64,000 bases of DNA from Ifrita kowaldi (taxonomy: Eukaryota > Chordata > Aves > Passeriformes > Cinclosomatidae), in the NCBI GenBank assembly GCA_013398055.1, contig VZRS01002384.1, forward strand, positions 426,934 to 490,933, in the 5' to 3' direction. Under the pieces are notes generated by a model, which saw only the letters and a list, made by a program, of their open reading frames with translations, searched no databases and was not told where the DNA came from. Each line of letters begins with the position of its first letter. Position 1 is the stretch's first letter. A program made the position numbers and the translations under genes. Shown piece after piece: positions 1-13,000 of this stretch.

Positions 1-1204
1 AAAATGATCATTCTTTGTCAAGCTGAAAACTTATTTTTAACTTCTTTTGCATTACTTCTGCAGCATGGTAGCTCGCATTGTACCGGAATAATAATTCAGA
101 TTTGGGATACTAGACAATTTGATATATTAGTGGGGTTAGACGAGTATAATGCTTGCATTGTTCACACATTCTCCTCTGACTCACTGCAACATTATAAATA
201 CCCACCGTAAGGGGAGCTCCACCCTGGCGAGGTTTAATCTAATACTTTCTGCTCTTGCAGACCCTTCTACCTTTAAGATGAAACCAAGTCATTAAGACTT
301 GACTCCACACTCTAAGATTTATTTTTTTTTTACATTTAAGATGATTCACAAAACTAGCTTTACATGGTTTCCTGTAATATCAAGGCAAAAAGTGTTCTGT
401 AAATGTACTTTGTTTCAAATGTAAGAAACATTAACCACCCACTTCCTGTACTGTTCCCTAAAAGGTTTACAAGTACTGCAGGACTAATCCCATTCTGCCA
501 AAAGCCTTCACTTCTTGCCAAAGAGGGACTCAGTTAATGTTAAATGACTGTACTCTTCATATTAAATAATACTTGGAAGCTGAAACAGAGCAAGGCTTTA
601 TAGACCCCTCTTGAAAATATCTGACAAAGTCACAATTTATGACAGGAGGCCCCGCAGAAAATTCCCAAGGCCAAGCTCTGCTCAGCTTCCACGGCTGCGT
701 GTGTGCAAGGGCAGGGCTGGTGCCAAGAGCTTTCTGAGCCCAAGTAACATATAAGCAGGTCAATGGAACAAATCCGTTCCTCTTAGTAAGCCACGAAACA
801 AAATAGCGTGTGATGTTCATTTGGAGCTTTGCCTTTACTGCAGGGAAATATGGCTGGAAAGGTAACTGTTCCAGTCAAATCAATGTGAACTTAACGTCAA
901 TCATTGTCAATACTGAACTTTACACCAATACATTCCCACCCAAAACAGCGGCAGAGGAACTGCCGGGCACTTCAACTGACACATTTGTGCCTGAACTAAA
1001 AAACTGGTCATTAACCAATGTTCACAAGTCTCTGCAGCAATTCGAGCCAGGTCAGTTTTCAGAAAGCCCAGGGTCTGGGTCCCGCTTTGCTCGTACATCC
1101 CCAACATGTCTAAGAATTGACCAAAAGTGCCACCTATGTATGTCCCTGTCGATCCCCCTGGCGACTGAATAAGCTTTTAAGCTGGATACTAAGGAAGTAC
1201 TGAA
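1..1204. other. No recognisable gene (window edge to CpG island)
   Basis: I see no exon with family resemblance, no RNA gene and no clear repeat in this stretch. The open frames here (for example 810-1172 on plus) lack any domain signal and read like random translations. If the CpG island at 1.2-1.8 kb drives a minus-strand transcript, this stretch would be its first intron, but no spliced coding exon could be identified to support that. Confidence 0.5.
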
Positions 1205-1770
1205 ATCCTTCTAGGGACGACTAAGCCGGGACACAACGCCCGCAAGCTAACCAGAACGTCCACCTCTAAGAGCCTCGCAGAACCAGGGGCACTGCTCCAA
1301 CCCCCCCGCCCCCAGCCGACCCCGCGCCTCCAGAGCCGGGCAGGAGCACGGGCACGGCCGGACCGCGGGGCCGAGCAGGCAGGGGGGCCGGGGGCAGCGA
1401 GCGCAGCCCCGGAGCAGCGCAGGGACCCTCGGGCCCCTCGGGCAGAGCCACTGCCGCGGGTCCGGCCCCCTCCCCCGACTGCAGACAAAGAGCTGAGGCT
1501 CCGCCACCACCCACCCCAGTGCCTCTCACCCCAGGTATCCATCCCCTCCTCCGCCTTCTCCCNNNNNNNNNNNNNNNNNNNNNNNNNNNNNNNNNNNNNN
1601 NNNNNNNNNNNNNNNNNNNNNNNNNNNNNNNNGCGCTGCCCTGAGCACGCACCGCGGGGCAGCGCCGGGCACGGGCTGGAGCCGGGGATCCGCCCGCACC
1701 CCGGGCTGCTGCTCCCCCCTGCTCGGAAGGGAGAAGGTGAAGGCACCCCCTGAGCGGGACGGCAGCTTGC
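1205..1770. promoter_or_regulatory. CpG island, probable promoter of an unidentified transcript
   Basis: Seen: this block is far more GC-rich than the AT-rich sequence on both sides and has many CpG dinucleotides, with runs such as gaccgcggggccgagc and gccgcgggtccggcc. It contains a 70-base N gap. A GT-type splice donor can be read on the minus strand near 1528 (CTGGG then GTGAGAG), and a plus-strand donor-like AAG/GTGAAG lies near 1735, so direction is not settled. Known: CpG islands in vertebrates usually mark promoters, and in mammals the gene beyond the MYT1L 3' end is PXDN in the same orientation. Inferred: this could be the PXDN promoter or that of a non-coding RNA. No peroxidasin signal peptide or LRR sequence is visible, though exon 1 could be partly lost in the gap. 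Confidence 0.6.
1563..1632. other. Assembly gap (70 N) inside the CpG island
   Basis: Seventy consecutive N bases interrupt the most GC-rich part of the island. GC-rich first exons are often missing from short-read bird assemblies, so sequence of functional interest may be absent here. The true gap length may differ from the number of N. Confidence 0.98.
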
Positions 1771-1777
1771 ACCTCGT

Positions 1778-1895
1778 GAGAGGAGGGAAGGAAGGCAACA
1801 TGAGGGGAGTGGAGAAGGGGAAAGAAGGGGTAAGGAGAGGAAGGGAGAGCAGAAAGGAAAGAGGAAAGATGAAAAAAAGATCAGGGAAAGAGAAA
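1778..1895 (+). repeat. Polypurine tract next to the CpG island
   Basis: About 118 bases that are almost entirely A and G on the plus strand, made of irregular GGA, GAA and AAAGG units with only scattered C or T. It begins just beyond the CpG island. The long minus-strand open frame over this stretch (1189-1968) is a by-product of the pyrimidine-rich complement and the N gap, not a gene. Confidence 0.75.
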
Positions 1896-2527
1896 CCTTT
1901 ATGGGAAGAAGCAAATCCAACAAGCCAACTTCCATTTCTGCCGTGCTTTGAAAAACCCACGTACACAACCCTTGGACCGTCCCCTGTGAGTGCTGCAGCT
2001 TTGACTGCTAAGCCAGGACAATCTGTTGGATTTGCCCTGAATGACTTCCTGGTGGCAGTTTTGGGTAGGTGAGTGCACAGGCAAGGAGGTATAAGAGGAT
2101 CCACCAGAATGTCACGTAGAAGAATAATGGTTGCAGCCACAGCTCACATGATCTTAACACTTCCTCAAAACAAATCTTGCTTGAGAACAAAAGATTGCCT
2201 AGATTGCCTTTGAGATTTCTAACATTATCCTAAATACTGTCATTCTTACATGATGTCAGTCCTAAGCAGACCCATACCTTTTCTCCAACCCTTTGCCTAT
2301 CCTAGGTGAGCACTGGCACATCATTTCCATAGTGACAATAACAGTGATCACAACTAACCTATTATGTCTAACAACAACATATTCTATAAATTATGGATGT
2401 CAGCACCCCCAGTTCCACCCCAGAAATAAGCCACGGCACTTCTGCAGCATTGAATGAATCCCTTTTTCTTCAAGGAACGATGTAGATGCCATTCTTGCCT
2501 AAAACTTAACTATAGTAATTCATGAAA

Positions 2528-2697
2528 CAGATTGCCCAGAGAGGTTGTGGAATCTCCCTCACGGAGATATTCAAGAATGTCTGGATGCAATCCTGTTCCA
2601 TGTGCTCTAGAACGACCCTCCCTGAGCTGGGAGGTTGGGCCAGGTTACTCATTGTGGTCCCTTCCAACCTCACCCATTCTGTGATTCTGTTATTCTG
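2528..2697 (+). mobile_element. CR1 LINE 3'-end fragment
   Basis: The sequence matches the typical avian CR1 3' end: a 'ttgcccagagaggttgtgga' start, a central 'tgagctgggaggttgggcc' segment, then 'ggtcccttccaacct' and the terminal 'attctgtgattctg' octamer-type repeat. It is 5'-truncated, as most CR1 copies are, and reads 5' to 3' on the plus strand. Confidence 0.9.
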
Positions 2698-4047
2698 AAT
2701 CTCACTGTGAAAACTTGGGTTTAGCCCATGAGTCTGGCCATGACTTTGGACACTTCTTTTTCTTTTTTAACATTAAGTCAAATAAAGAAAATCAGAATCT
2801 GTAAGTGTGCTGTGATGCTGGAAATCAGTAATGGGCCCAGAATAAAAATACGCTGATTCATTGTCTTTGACTATGTTTTTCATGAGTCACTGTCTCCTTC
2901 TCTAATGCAACACATGACTGCTTATATCTTAAAAAAGTAGTTAGCTAATGGAAGTATTGAAGTGGGGTTTGTGTTCTAATGAGTCCTGAATCCTTTAAAA
3001 GATCCTTCACCACCCCAGTGGTTAACTGGGAGCCTGTGGGCTCGATCTGTGTCTGGAGATAAGGGAGGCTTACTGGCATGCCATCAGTATGATTACTGAG
3101 TTTCTAGGGCGGTCAGAGCCCCCTAGAAGACTCTTACCAGTTAGATACACTTCTAAATTGGATGCATTTCTAAATACTGTTGCAGGGCTCGGCTCAGTCT
3201 TCTCTCTCAACACACTAAGTTGCTCAGAAACTCATATACATACACATCAGCTGTTTTACAGCAGAAGATACCAGTCTGAAGTAGAAGAGAATTTACAGAA
3301 TTAGCAGGTTAAAAAGTTCAGCACGTCAATGTCAATTCAGCAAGCAGCTGCTATGAGTGTCACCTCCTCTGCGTTTGTAATCAGTGTTGGGATATATGCA
3401 CATCTCAATCTGAAAATCAGATTTGTTTCCTGGTCTAGGAAAACCTCAGGCACTTTTGACCTACAAGTGCAAATGTTGGCACAAGTAAGTTTTTGTTGCG
3501 GAAATGCCACTCACATTAGAGCATCTTGGCGGCTGTAAATCTGTCATCCTGCAGCGCCTGTACTGGAAACAGCAGAACATCTGAGGTTAGATAATTAAAC
3601 ACAGTAATACAGAGATATCACCAAATTGGGATATTCATAGCATTTGGGAAAATATGATGACAGTTTACTTCGTGTAATTTTAGTGCTTTATGATAATTTT
3701 TTTTTTCAGAAATAAAGTGCATAGTTAAAATTATGTTTTCTACAGGAAATTAAAATTGTTCTGAAAAGATTTTAGCATTCGGGATCTTGATAGACTATTG
3801 TGCTATGTCTCAGAAGTCTCTGTGCTATTACACATGTAATTCTGATAGGGAGAATAAAAATGCATAGATATTCTCACTGCCCTTAGGCAATTTAGGTGTA
3901 ACATGTGCTATATCATTCTTGCTATTTACTTTGTTACGTGCAACTTCCAGGCTCTTGGTTAATATGTTATCGATGCCTCATAAGTCGTTTAAGTTAGACT
4001 TTTATTCATGCTCTGTGGAATCCAGAAGAACAAGGTATTACATTTAT

Positions 4048-4104
4048 GGTTGGGCTCATTGATCTTAAAGGTCTTTTCCTAAACAATTCTATGATTGTAT
4101 GATT
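4048..4104 (+). mobile_element. Short CR1 3'-terminal remnant
   Basis: About 57 bases resembling the last part of CR1: 'gatcttaaaggtcttttcc' followed by 'aattctatgattgtatgat', which corresponds to the 'aaggtcccttccaacc...tctatgattctatgat' end. Only the very 3' end is left, and it is diverged. Confidence 0.75.
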
Positions 4105-4227
4105 TTAATATTCATTACATGCTATTCTAAATTGGTATCAGGGAAGGTTTCTGATAAATAAAACTTCCAAATGGTTTTGATATATGTTTCTATTCTTAGC
4201 CAGTTTTCATAGAAGAATTTTTATAAA

Positions 4228-4260
4228 ATGTGCAGGGTCATTTTTGCTGACCCTGCATAT
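4228..4260. repeat. Short near-perfect hairpin (10 bp core, 13 with a wobble)
   Basis: 4231-4240 (tgcagggtca) is the exact reverse complement of 4248-4257 (tgaccctgca), separated by a 7-base loop (tttttgc). Three more outer pairs, one of them G-T, extend the stem to 4228/4260. It lies about 150 bases after the CR1 remnant. It is too short for a typical animal pre-miRNA. Confidence 0.7.
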
Positions 4261-7014
4261 AAATATCCATGGGAAATTTGTCTTCTGTTTCCAATTTCTC
4301 TAGTTGAAGAGTTGACCTAACAAAACAAAACAAAACCATTATGCTGGAGATGAGATATCTTTCTTTCTGAATGCTAGCAGAAGTGATCACCTTATAGTTA
4401 GATATAGCGCAAATCTCCATTTGCTTCCAAAAGTTTCCTATCTACCTCTCAAATTTTTGTCAAATACTGCCACTTGCTGGTTTTATTCCATACCAGTAAT
4501 TTATTTTTATAGCTTTTGCTTTGCTGAAGTACTAAAAAAACTTTGTAAAAGATCAAATAATTAATACTTTTATCTTTTGTTTTTCCAAAAATTCAGGTAT
4601 AAGAAATATACACTCAAATCCTCTTCAGTTTAGTTTATATCTCCATTCTATCTTTTCATATAAAATCAGGAATTTGAGACATTTCAACATATCTTCAGAT
4701 ACCTGACAATGAAAATGCTTTGCATTGTCCTTAGCAGACACTGAAACATGGCCTAGTTTATTAATTAGAACTTTTTGGTCAATAATAACAATAACAGTGA
4801 AGAGGACCAGATTGACAAAATTGCTAATGAAGCATCATAGCAAAGTGTTTTCATTATAATATACCAGCACAGGGATCTAAAGATTAAACACATGTGATCT
4901 TTAATTTTCTAAAGGCCGAAACAAAACTTGAACTGGTTTTGAAAGCATATAATATTACCCTTTATTTCTGTTACATATGCAAAGGGAATGTCATGGGGTA
5001 GCTGGATGGCATGTCAGCAAGTTTAATAAATGCAATTATTAAAATTCATAAATGCTTGTTCATACATTTCTCAACTATCCAAGAAAGCTTAGACTATACT
5101 CAGATACATCGTTACTGAAACACCTTGTGCATCTTCATAGCCAGATCTGTCAGAGGGAATGTAACTTCTCTGACCATGGGCATTCGAGGGTTTATGATAT
5201 CTGCTGGCACACCAAAGAAGATTGAGGATGTTGTCTCCACATACTCTCAAATCCTTCTTCCTCTCAGCTGGGATAGTGATGTTCTTGATATCTTTAAAAG
5301 CTGCTATTCTTCTTTCCTGAATATAAAATGAAATTCTGGAGGAAATTATTCCTTCACTGGTTCAGTTATAAAAAATGTTCTCTCCAAGTTCGAACAAGAG
5401 TGTGCCTAGCTCTGGAATGTGCTGGGTAACTTTATTTGCCTGGTGACTTGCAGACACCTGAAAAAGCAGTTAGTTCCTTTATAATAATAAATTCCTGTGA
5501 CTGACAAAAAAAAGGGAAAAGGTTGTCTTCCAAATTATCTTTGAATCTTCACTTCAACCAGACTACCTGGTGCTAGTGAATGTGTTCAAGGAAAGATGCT
5601 TACTGTATCTTAAGTCAGCCAGTATAACTTACATTTGCCACATATTTCTGTTCTTTCAGCCAATGCGTTTTAATGTGTTCTCCCTTTCAAAGGGACAGTT
5701 TTTTACATGCAGGAAATGGACCTTGCCTACCCCTTATCTTTTATTTAGGAAAATAAACCACAAGCTTGGTTTTTCACTGACTGTGCAATAAGGATCTATT
5801 AGACCTAATTCCTTTGGTTTGATTCCACACAACTCTCACAGGTAACACAGTAGAGGTAAAACACTTATCAACCTGCACTGGCTAGTGAAGCCAGGCTTGA
5901 AAAATAAATCGCACAGGAGGATAACCTGTTTTTATCCTTCTGGCTTTTAAAATTATATGGTAAGAAAAATACTGAATAAAAAAATAATAGTAATAAGCCC
6001 TGCTTTGGCAAGCCACTTAAAATGTTGAGAAACATGGCCAGCCAACATACAGTGGAAGAGTTTGCCTGGGATGATAAAAGAAAATAAGAAAACTGCCCTG
6101 AAGAGGCTTTCCCAAAGGAAAATGTACTTGAACCAATGAGCTCCTGGTTTCCCACAGAGCAATTTTTCTCAATATCAGCATAGCGGGAAATTGGGTGTTA
6201 TTAGTTTAATCCCTTGACTACACTGAGGAAATAGCTCACCCCAAAGAGATTCCAGGCTATGATTTGTTCTGCAGCTGTGCCCGGAGGCCTCGGAGGATCA
6301 GAGCCACTAGCCACATGTTTTACAATCATAAATAAAACCAAATGCCCTCTCTGAAGAGAGATGAATGCTGTGGGACTGTGCCCACTTCCCAGCTGGGTAC
6401 TGGGTTGATCCTGGGCACCTTGAGCCCAGGGGCCTGGCTCTTGGTGTGCTGGGACAGTCTGGGAAGAGCAGAGCTGGTCCCTGGGCAGAGGGAGCTGCTG
6501 TGAGGAAGCCTAGGACCCCTGTGAGGGCAAGCAGACCTGCTTTAAAAAAACCTGCCTTTTCCAGCCTGGCTTCAGCCCATCCCCATCCCCACAGCCCTGC
6601 CCAGACATTCCAGGGCTGTGCTGGACACCGGTTCCCCCTGTGGGCCTAACCACAGGTTAAAATCCTGACCCATCCTTGGCTCATCCCAGTCCCCAGGGAT
6701 GCGCTTGATGCCCTGGGCTGGCTGCCCTGTTCCTGGCTGGCAGGAGGGACAGGCCCTAGCCGTGGGCATACCAAATCCTAGGAAAGGTCCTGGAGGCAGT
6801 AGTGAACAAGTGCTATTCAACTCTACAGAGCAGCGTAGATGTTTTCTGTTCTTAATTTTAAATGAATGAGCATCATTAGGAGAAACATAGGCAGCAGATG
6901 GAGGGAAGATGCTTTCCTTCACAGCTGGTGCATGTGAGGTCCTGCCTGGAAGGACATATCCTGTTCTGCCTTACCAGATCAAAGGGGATGGCAAAAAGCT
7001 AGAAAGAGGAACAC

Positions 7015-7290
7015 CAAGATGCCCAAGGGCCTTGAGTACATGACCTGTGAGCACAGACTGAGGGATCTGGGCTTATTTCATCTGGTGAAGTTTAGTTAAG
7101 GTTGTGATCCAACAGCAACCTGTGACACTTGGAAGAGAAACATTGATAAAGCAAAGCCTTTTTTTGCAGTGGCAGATGATATAATAGCAGTGATATAGGT
7201 GTAATGGTTGTAAATGGTAGTTTGAGAAATTTAGGTTAGATATTGTGCAAAAATATTTTCACTAGGATGGCAGTGTGGCACTGGCACAGG
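7015..7290 (+). mobile_element. Degraded CR1 LINE fragment
   Basis: The block 'gcccaagggccttgagtaca...gagcacagactgagggatctgggctt' corresponds to the CR1 segment 'ggcctggagcatct...gaggaaaggctgagggagctgggcct'. Further on, 'aaatttaggttagatattg' and 'tggcactggcacaggtta' match the 'tcaggttggatatta' and 'cactggaacaggctg' blocks. Indels are frequent, so it is an old copy. Boundaries are approximate. Confidence 0.75.
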
Positions 7291-9950
7291 TTACATGGAA
7301 ATGCTGGGAATCATCTTTCTGAGACATTCTCCAGACTTGATTAGACAAAGCCATGACTGCTATGAGAGATTGCTGGCAATAGTCCTTATCTCAGCAGGAG
7401 GCTGGCCAAGAGGCCTTCAGACATTCCCTCCAGCCATCATCTGTTTTTTTCATCACCTAACTTGCCCTTTGGCAATGACACCTCACTGTTAACAATAGCT
7501 GAGCCTGGGTGAACAGCTTGGGCAAGATGCCTCACAAGCCTTAAGGTTGAATCATTAGCAAATTCACCAACATGACACAATCTGGGACAGGAATGGTCTG
7601 CTCTATTCATTGTGACCTTAGCTTCCAGTGAAATGCAACAGTTTTCCTGGAGCAAAATCCATTTCCCATCGTTTGATTGGACTAATAGTTTAACAAAGGT
7701 CTTTAGAAAACCAGAAGTAATGCAATACTTTACAGGACACTTAGAAGAATATGTATATTTACATCTAGATGTTTGTGTTTAAAAATAATATACCAGAAAG
7801 ATGTACTTTCTCAAACTTTCGGGTCGAATACCAAAGCACACCAAGAGGCAAGAGGGTGTGTTCAGCTAGGTTGTCTGAGGTTGAGGCTATCAACAGACCT
7901 CCCTTAATTCATCCACGCTTTCCAGGCTGATCAAAGTCAATAGGACTGTTCAACTAGAGTGAGCCAGCTCAGTCCTGTTCTCTCCCTCAGGGCACTTCCA
8001 ATGTCCTCTAATTGCTCCCCGGATTTACTAATTTCTGTTTATCTTCCTCCTTTAGTCACCTTTGATGTTCTGTTGTTCGTTACAGAGTCTCTGGCTAGAA
8101 TTAAGTAATTTTAGAGAGTAAGACAACCCTGTGAACGGGAATGCAGACAAATAAGTACTAAAAAGAGAACAAAGTAAAACAATGTTCTTTGCCCCAGGGG
8201 GCCAACTCCGAGTTACAATAGCAGTGAAATTGGGGATCTTGATTTCTAACTCAGGTTATTGTATCATGACCAAAATATCATATTTGCAGCCATGCTCTTT
8301 TCCTGTTGGCCCTTGAATTTATAATGACCCGCCAAGAAAGCAAAACAACCATTTCAGATGCAAGACTTAGATAAGAGTAAGCAAAATAGAGTGTGCTAAA
8401 GAAAGAAGTGGAGAAAAAAAAATCCACTACTAAAACCTGTAGTGATATGGGCACTTCTTACATGTAAATCAATGTAATGTACAATTCTCTTCATTTGCAC
8501 AGACAGTAATCATATTCTCCACGATCCTTGTTGTACATGCTCCACTGGCCTCCACCCATCAGTTTGTCTCATCTCATCCACAAAATACACATTTGGCTGT
8601 TTTGGTTCCTTTCTCTCTTTTTGCACAGCTTGGAAAAACCAGAAATTATTCCCATCCAGTTCTGACTGAAAGTGGCAATATCTTTAAAATATGAGTTAAG
8701 GCTTTATTATTTATCCTTACCATTTGAAAGTTAGGCGGAAGAATTCTAGAAAATTAGCAAATTTTTTTTTTTTCCTACTGATTTTTCTGGTTTTCTTTGT
8801 TTTTCTTTCTTTACCAATTCTCATTCTATTCTCACTCTCATTTTCTAGCAGAACAACAGCCAAAAAAGATCTTAGGGAGTAATGAGCGCGAAAGAGACAG
8901 GGTTGTTTTTTGATTTTTAATTACTTTTTGTTTGTTTGTTTTATCAAAAAAACCCAAAATATCTGAAAACCCCAGTGCAATTAAGATGTCCTATTCTGTG
9001 GAGAAACAGACCAGAAGAGACCTTGTCCTCTTTAACAAGTGTCTATTAAGAAGCTGGCAGGCATTTTAGGACAAAATACTAGCCCTTAAATGGAAAAAAA
9101 AAATCCCTGTGTCATTTGTAAGACCAACATGAACAACATACTTCTAACATTTATTTGTAACTTTTTTCAGAGGCACCAGAATTAAAAGGACGCAGTCATT
9201 ATTTCTCCATTTCAAGCTTCCTTTTAAAATTCTTCTTCAAGCTTTCCTTGCCCTTTCTCTTCAATGCACAAGGTTTTTAGGTCTTAGATTAAAAAACAGA
9301 ACATCAGAAGGTGCTTGAGTGATTCCTAATTCCATTTCTATTTTTGAGTCATGGTGTTCATTTTATTTGACTGTTATAAATTTGTGTTACTGAAAAATAC
9401 CAAGGAAGGTGAACCCTGTGGCACAGAAGCATAAGGGCTGCTCCTTTGTGTGAATGCAGGGGCCTGGAGCAGTTAGTGTTTGAGAGACTTGGAGCAGACA
9501 GCTGGAGTTACTTCTCAGAAAGGGTTTGAGGAGCCTCCTAGGACCAAGGGGCATAACTCAGAAAGCTGTTAGTTAGCTTGGAAGTAAGGACATGCTTGCA
9601 AGGAGCTCGTGAGAACACCTGAAAAATCCTTTTATTTCTCTTCTAGGTGTTTAAAAAATAAACCTCCTACTTTTGTTAAAACCTGTCTTTTTCTGTGTTT
9701 AAAATATTTTTGGTCTTCTTTTGGAAGAGAACACCTAGGCAGATTCTCCTCAAAGCCAGCTCAGGACCTTGCCACACTCACTTTTTGTAGTCCTGCTCAT
9801 TAGTCATACTTTTGTCTTGACTGCAGTGAGATTTGGAGGAAGAGCCCTTGGAACACTGAAAACAGGTCATTTAATAGGTGAGTATTACAGTATATATTGT
9901 GAGCATATATGCTGCTATATGTTAGTATATAGTATTATAGGTAGCATATA

Positions 9951-10033
9951 TACCTTTTTATTTTACCTTTTTTATTTTACCTTTTATCTATGTTTTATCT
10001 AAATTTACCATTTTTATTTTATCTTTTACCTAT
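9951..10033 (+). repeat. Degenerate AT-rich tandem repeat (about 13 bp unit)
   Basis: Imperfect repetition of a unit like 'accttttttatttt' (copies at about 9953, 9966 and 9980, with more diverged copies up to 10033). It follows a stretch of alternating 'atat' words at 9890-9950. Probably a low-complexity microsatellite or minisatellite. Confidence 0.7.
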
Positions 10034-13000
10034 GGATTTGTTTGTCATACGTTATTTAAGTGTGTAACAGATTCCTTAAGAAATAGTGGGTGTATTCAAA
10101 TTGCAGTTTGAAAAATCACAGTTTATCCAGGATTTTCAAAGGGAAGCATGTGAGAACAATGATTTCCCAAGGTGTTGATCATCTCTGTTCAGACAGCTGC
10201 TGATCATGTGTGGACAAGATGCACCATGGGATGGTTTTCATGATCCCTATCTACAGATGAGATCACCTGTGCAGTGCTAGCAGCCTCACCTGAGTCAGCA
10301 CATCCAATGAGAGGTGCAACCTTTGCCATGAATATTGCTATCATTTCTTATTTACCCACCTACCCTGAAAGATTCCCTTTTCATGCCAGTCAGTTCAAAA
10401 TGGCTTATAATTACACAGTCACAAAAGTTATGACTACAAAAACTTAGCAGTTCTGCTGATACTGCAGTATCTGTTTTTAGACATACCACATTCTGCTCTT
10501 AGTTTTAAGTATTTTGCATCAGCTGTCCTATAGTAAATGCAATTTCTTTAAAAATCATTCCTTTCTCTGTCCTGGAATGAATTCTTCTTCCAGACAGTAT
10601 ATTCCAGACCTTCCTCCTAGGATAGAAATTCAGCTCAAGTAATTTTCAGAAATTGTCCTCACCTTTATTCTGATAAGCACAGACGGTGCAAATGAGAAAG
10701 AGTGGAATAACTGGAAGGGAATTTCAGAAGATAATTTTTTTTTAAAGGACCATATAACTAAGCAGGTGAGAATCAGAGAAATTGGCACCTGACAGAAATA
10801 AGTTTCTCCTGAATAGGCTTGAATTGGTTAAATTTGCTGCTATTACTGTTGCCATGCCATTTTCCAGGGAGGTGCAGCAAAACTAGATTTTATTGTGAAC
10901 GTTTCTTTTTGTAGTTTAGTGAAAGTGCTAGTGAAATAAAGATAAAACTCTTTCTTGGTCCAAGAAGTATAACGTAGAAAGGCTCTCCATCTTTTCTTAG
11001 GAAACATAAAGTTTTGGGGTATCAGCATTTTTAATCAGATATTAACTCTACATATGTGTCTGGGTACATAGACATGAGAGGTAAATAGGTATCATGTCTT
11101 GTGTAGTCAGAAGAGCTGAAATATGTATTTTAGTAATAAAGATTAGATATTATTCATATCTGAGCAAGACCTTACTTCTATCTAGGCCTGAGCATGTTGG
11201 TGGAGGTGTTAACAATGATCTGCTTAAATATGAATGTGGCTCACACATCTTAGGCATCCCTCTGGGCAGTATCTCAGGGCTCTAAGGCATGATTGTGGAT
11301 TTTGTGAAGCAGCACATTCCACAATTTAAGATTACAGGCACATGTGCACACATTAGTCTTTCGTGTTGATGTTACAAGAAAAAAATTACATCTTCAGTTT
11401 CATGCATATAGAGAATTACCTCTTCAGGAAAAATTTCTCAAGCGAGGACAACGTGGTCCATACAGAAAATGATCTCTGTCTGAAAATCTGTTTTCATTTT
11501 GTTAACATTTCCTTAATGTGTAAATCCAGTAATGACTTGCACACTTCCGTTCTCTCATTATATAAGCCATGGTCAGTGAAGAACTGAATAAAAGCAATTC
11601 CATATGTTATAAGGGTCAGTGAATAGCTCATTCCTTATAAGCCACATTATTTCCTAGCTGCATACTGCTCAGATACCATTGAATTTAACACGTTTACTTA
11701 TATTAATGAAGTAACAAACCCATTTAAAAATAACCACAGCCAGTTCATAATCACCACAAAAATGGAAAAAAAACATACTGCTTCTTATATTGTTCCTATT
11801 ATAAGTAATGGCTGGATATAAATTTATGCCTCATTTTCATACCAAATTACCACGGAAAAGGATCTAAACTAGAAGTGTTCTCTAAATCATAGTTTGAAGC
11901 AGTCAGTGCTGCTGCCACCCCAGTGAGGTCTTTGCTGCAGCTGCTGCTCTCCCAGAAGCTGCTGCAGGTATTGCTGCCTCTGGGACCACTCAGTGCCAGC
12001 AGCCTCAGAGCTACGGGTGAGGGAATAGCAGGACAAGCATCACCAGAGGAGCCAGAAGCAACGGAAGCCCTCATATGAGGCTACAAGATCTGACAAAGAA
12101 GATAACCTGGCTCAAGGTTCTGTCCTTCAGGGGGATACTCACTTTCTTTAAGTGTCAAATGGAAAGTGGGTGCTTGAGCAAAATAACAGGTACCCACAAG
12201 TCCAGGTCATGTAAGATACAGTGTGTTTCAGGGCTGAAGAAAGAAACTTCATCAGTCACCCCCACAGCATGGTTAGTTGCTCCTCAGACATGTGCTCAAT
12301 GTCAGTGTGTGCAGCCCCAATGTTTGGTGTGCAGTAGGAGACAGAATATCGGCGTTTTTTCAGTGAAGCAGTCTGACTTTTCAGTGTTGAGAGTTTCCTA
12401 TTTTCAGATCGCAAAAGTAGGACACATCTAAAGCTGATTTAAGGTTAAAGCTTCTCTCATCAGCCTGAATCATGTAGCAAAAGTAGCAAAACCTTTGTAC
12501 ATGGAAGAGTCCAGGGCATATGCAAAAAGAAGGAGTAAGTGCAAGTGCCAATAGGTGAATATCAGAAAAACAAAATTACTTCTGAAAAACATCCACTTGG
12601 CATGCCTTTGGCATCCTCTGGACCCACCATACTCTGCATTCTTTTCCTTCTTGAAAGAGCTGTCCTTTATCCCATCATGAGTGCTCCTATCTTTTTTTTG
12701 CTACTTGCTCCATTTTATATACCTGCATTTTTGATGGTCTGACTGTGCTGTTTCTTTTGCTTCTTACTGACCCTGTTTACTTGTTCTGCAGCTTCTTTTT
12801 TTCTGTTTTGATCTTTTCCCAGACAGTTTGGCTGATCATGCTTTTTGGAGGCATTTGCAAGAGGAGTGATTTTCAATGTATGGTCAGTGAATCTGGAGAA
12901 TCCCCAAATTATTCCTAATCATTCACGAGAGGTAGTTAAGAAAATCAAGTCTACTGTCAGCTGGGTTAAATGTTCTGCTTAGAGATCAATTTCAATCCAT

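Noticed and set aside
1189..1968. 259-codon minus-strand ORF over the CpG island
   Set aside because: It runs through a 70-N gap and a pyrimidine-rich complement; residues are compositional (Ser/Pro/Leu-rich) with no domain, and it does not resemble peroxidasin or other known first exons.
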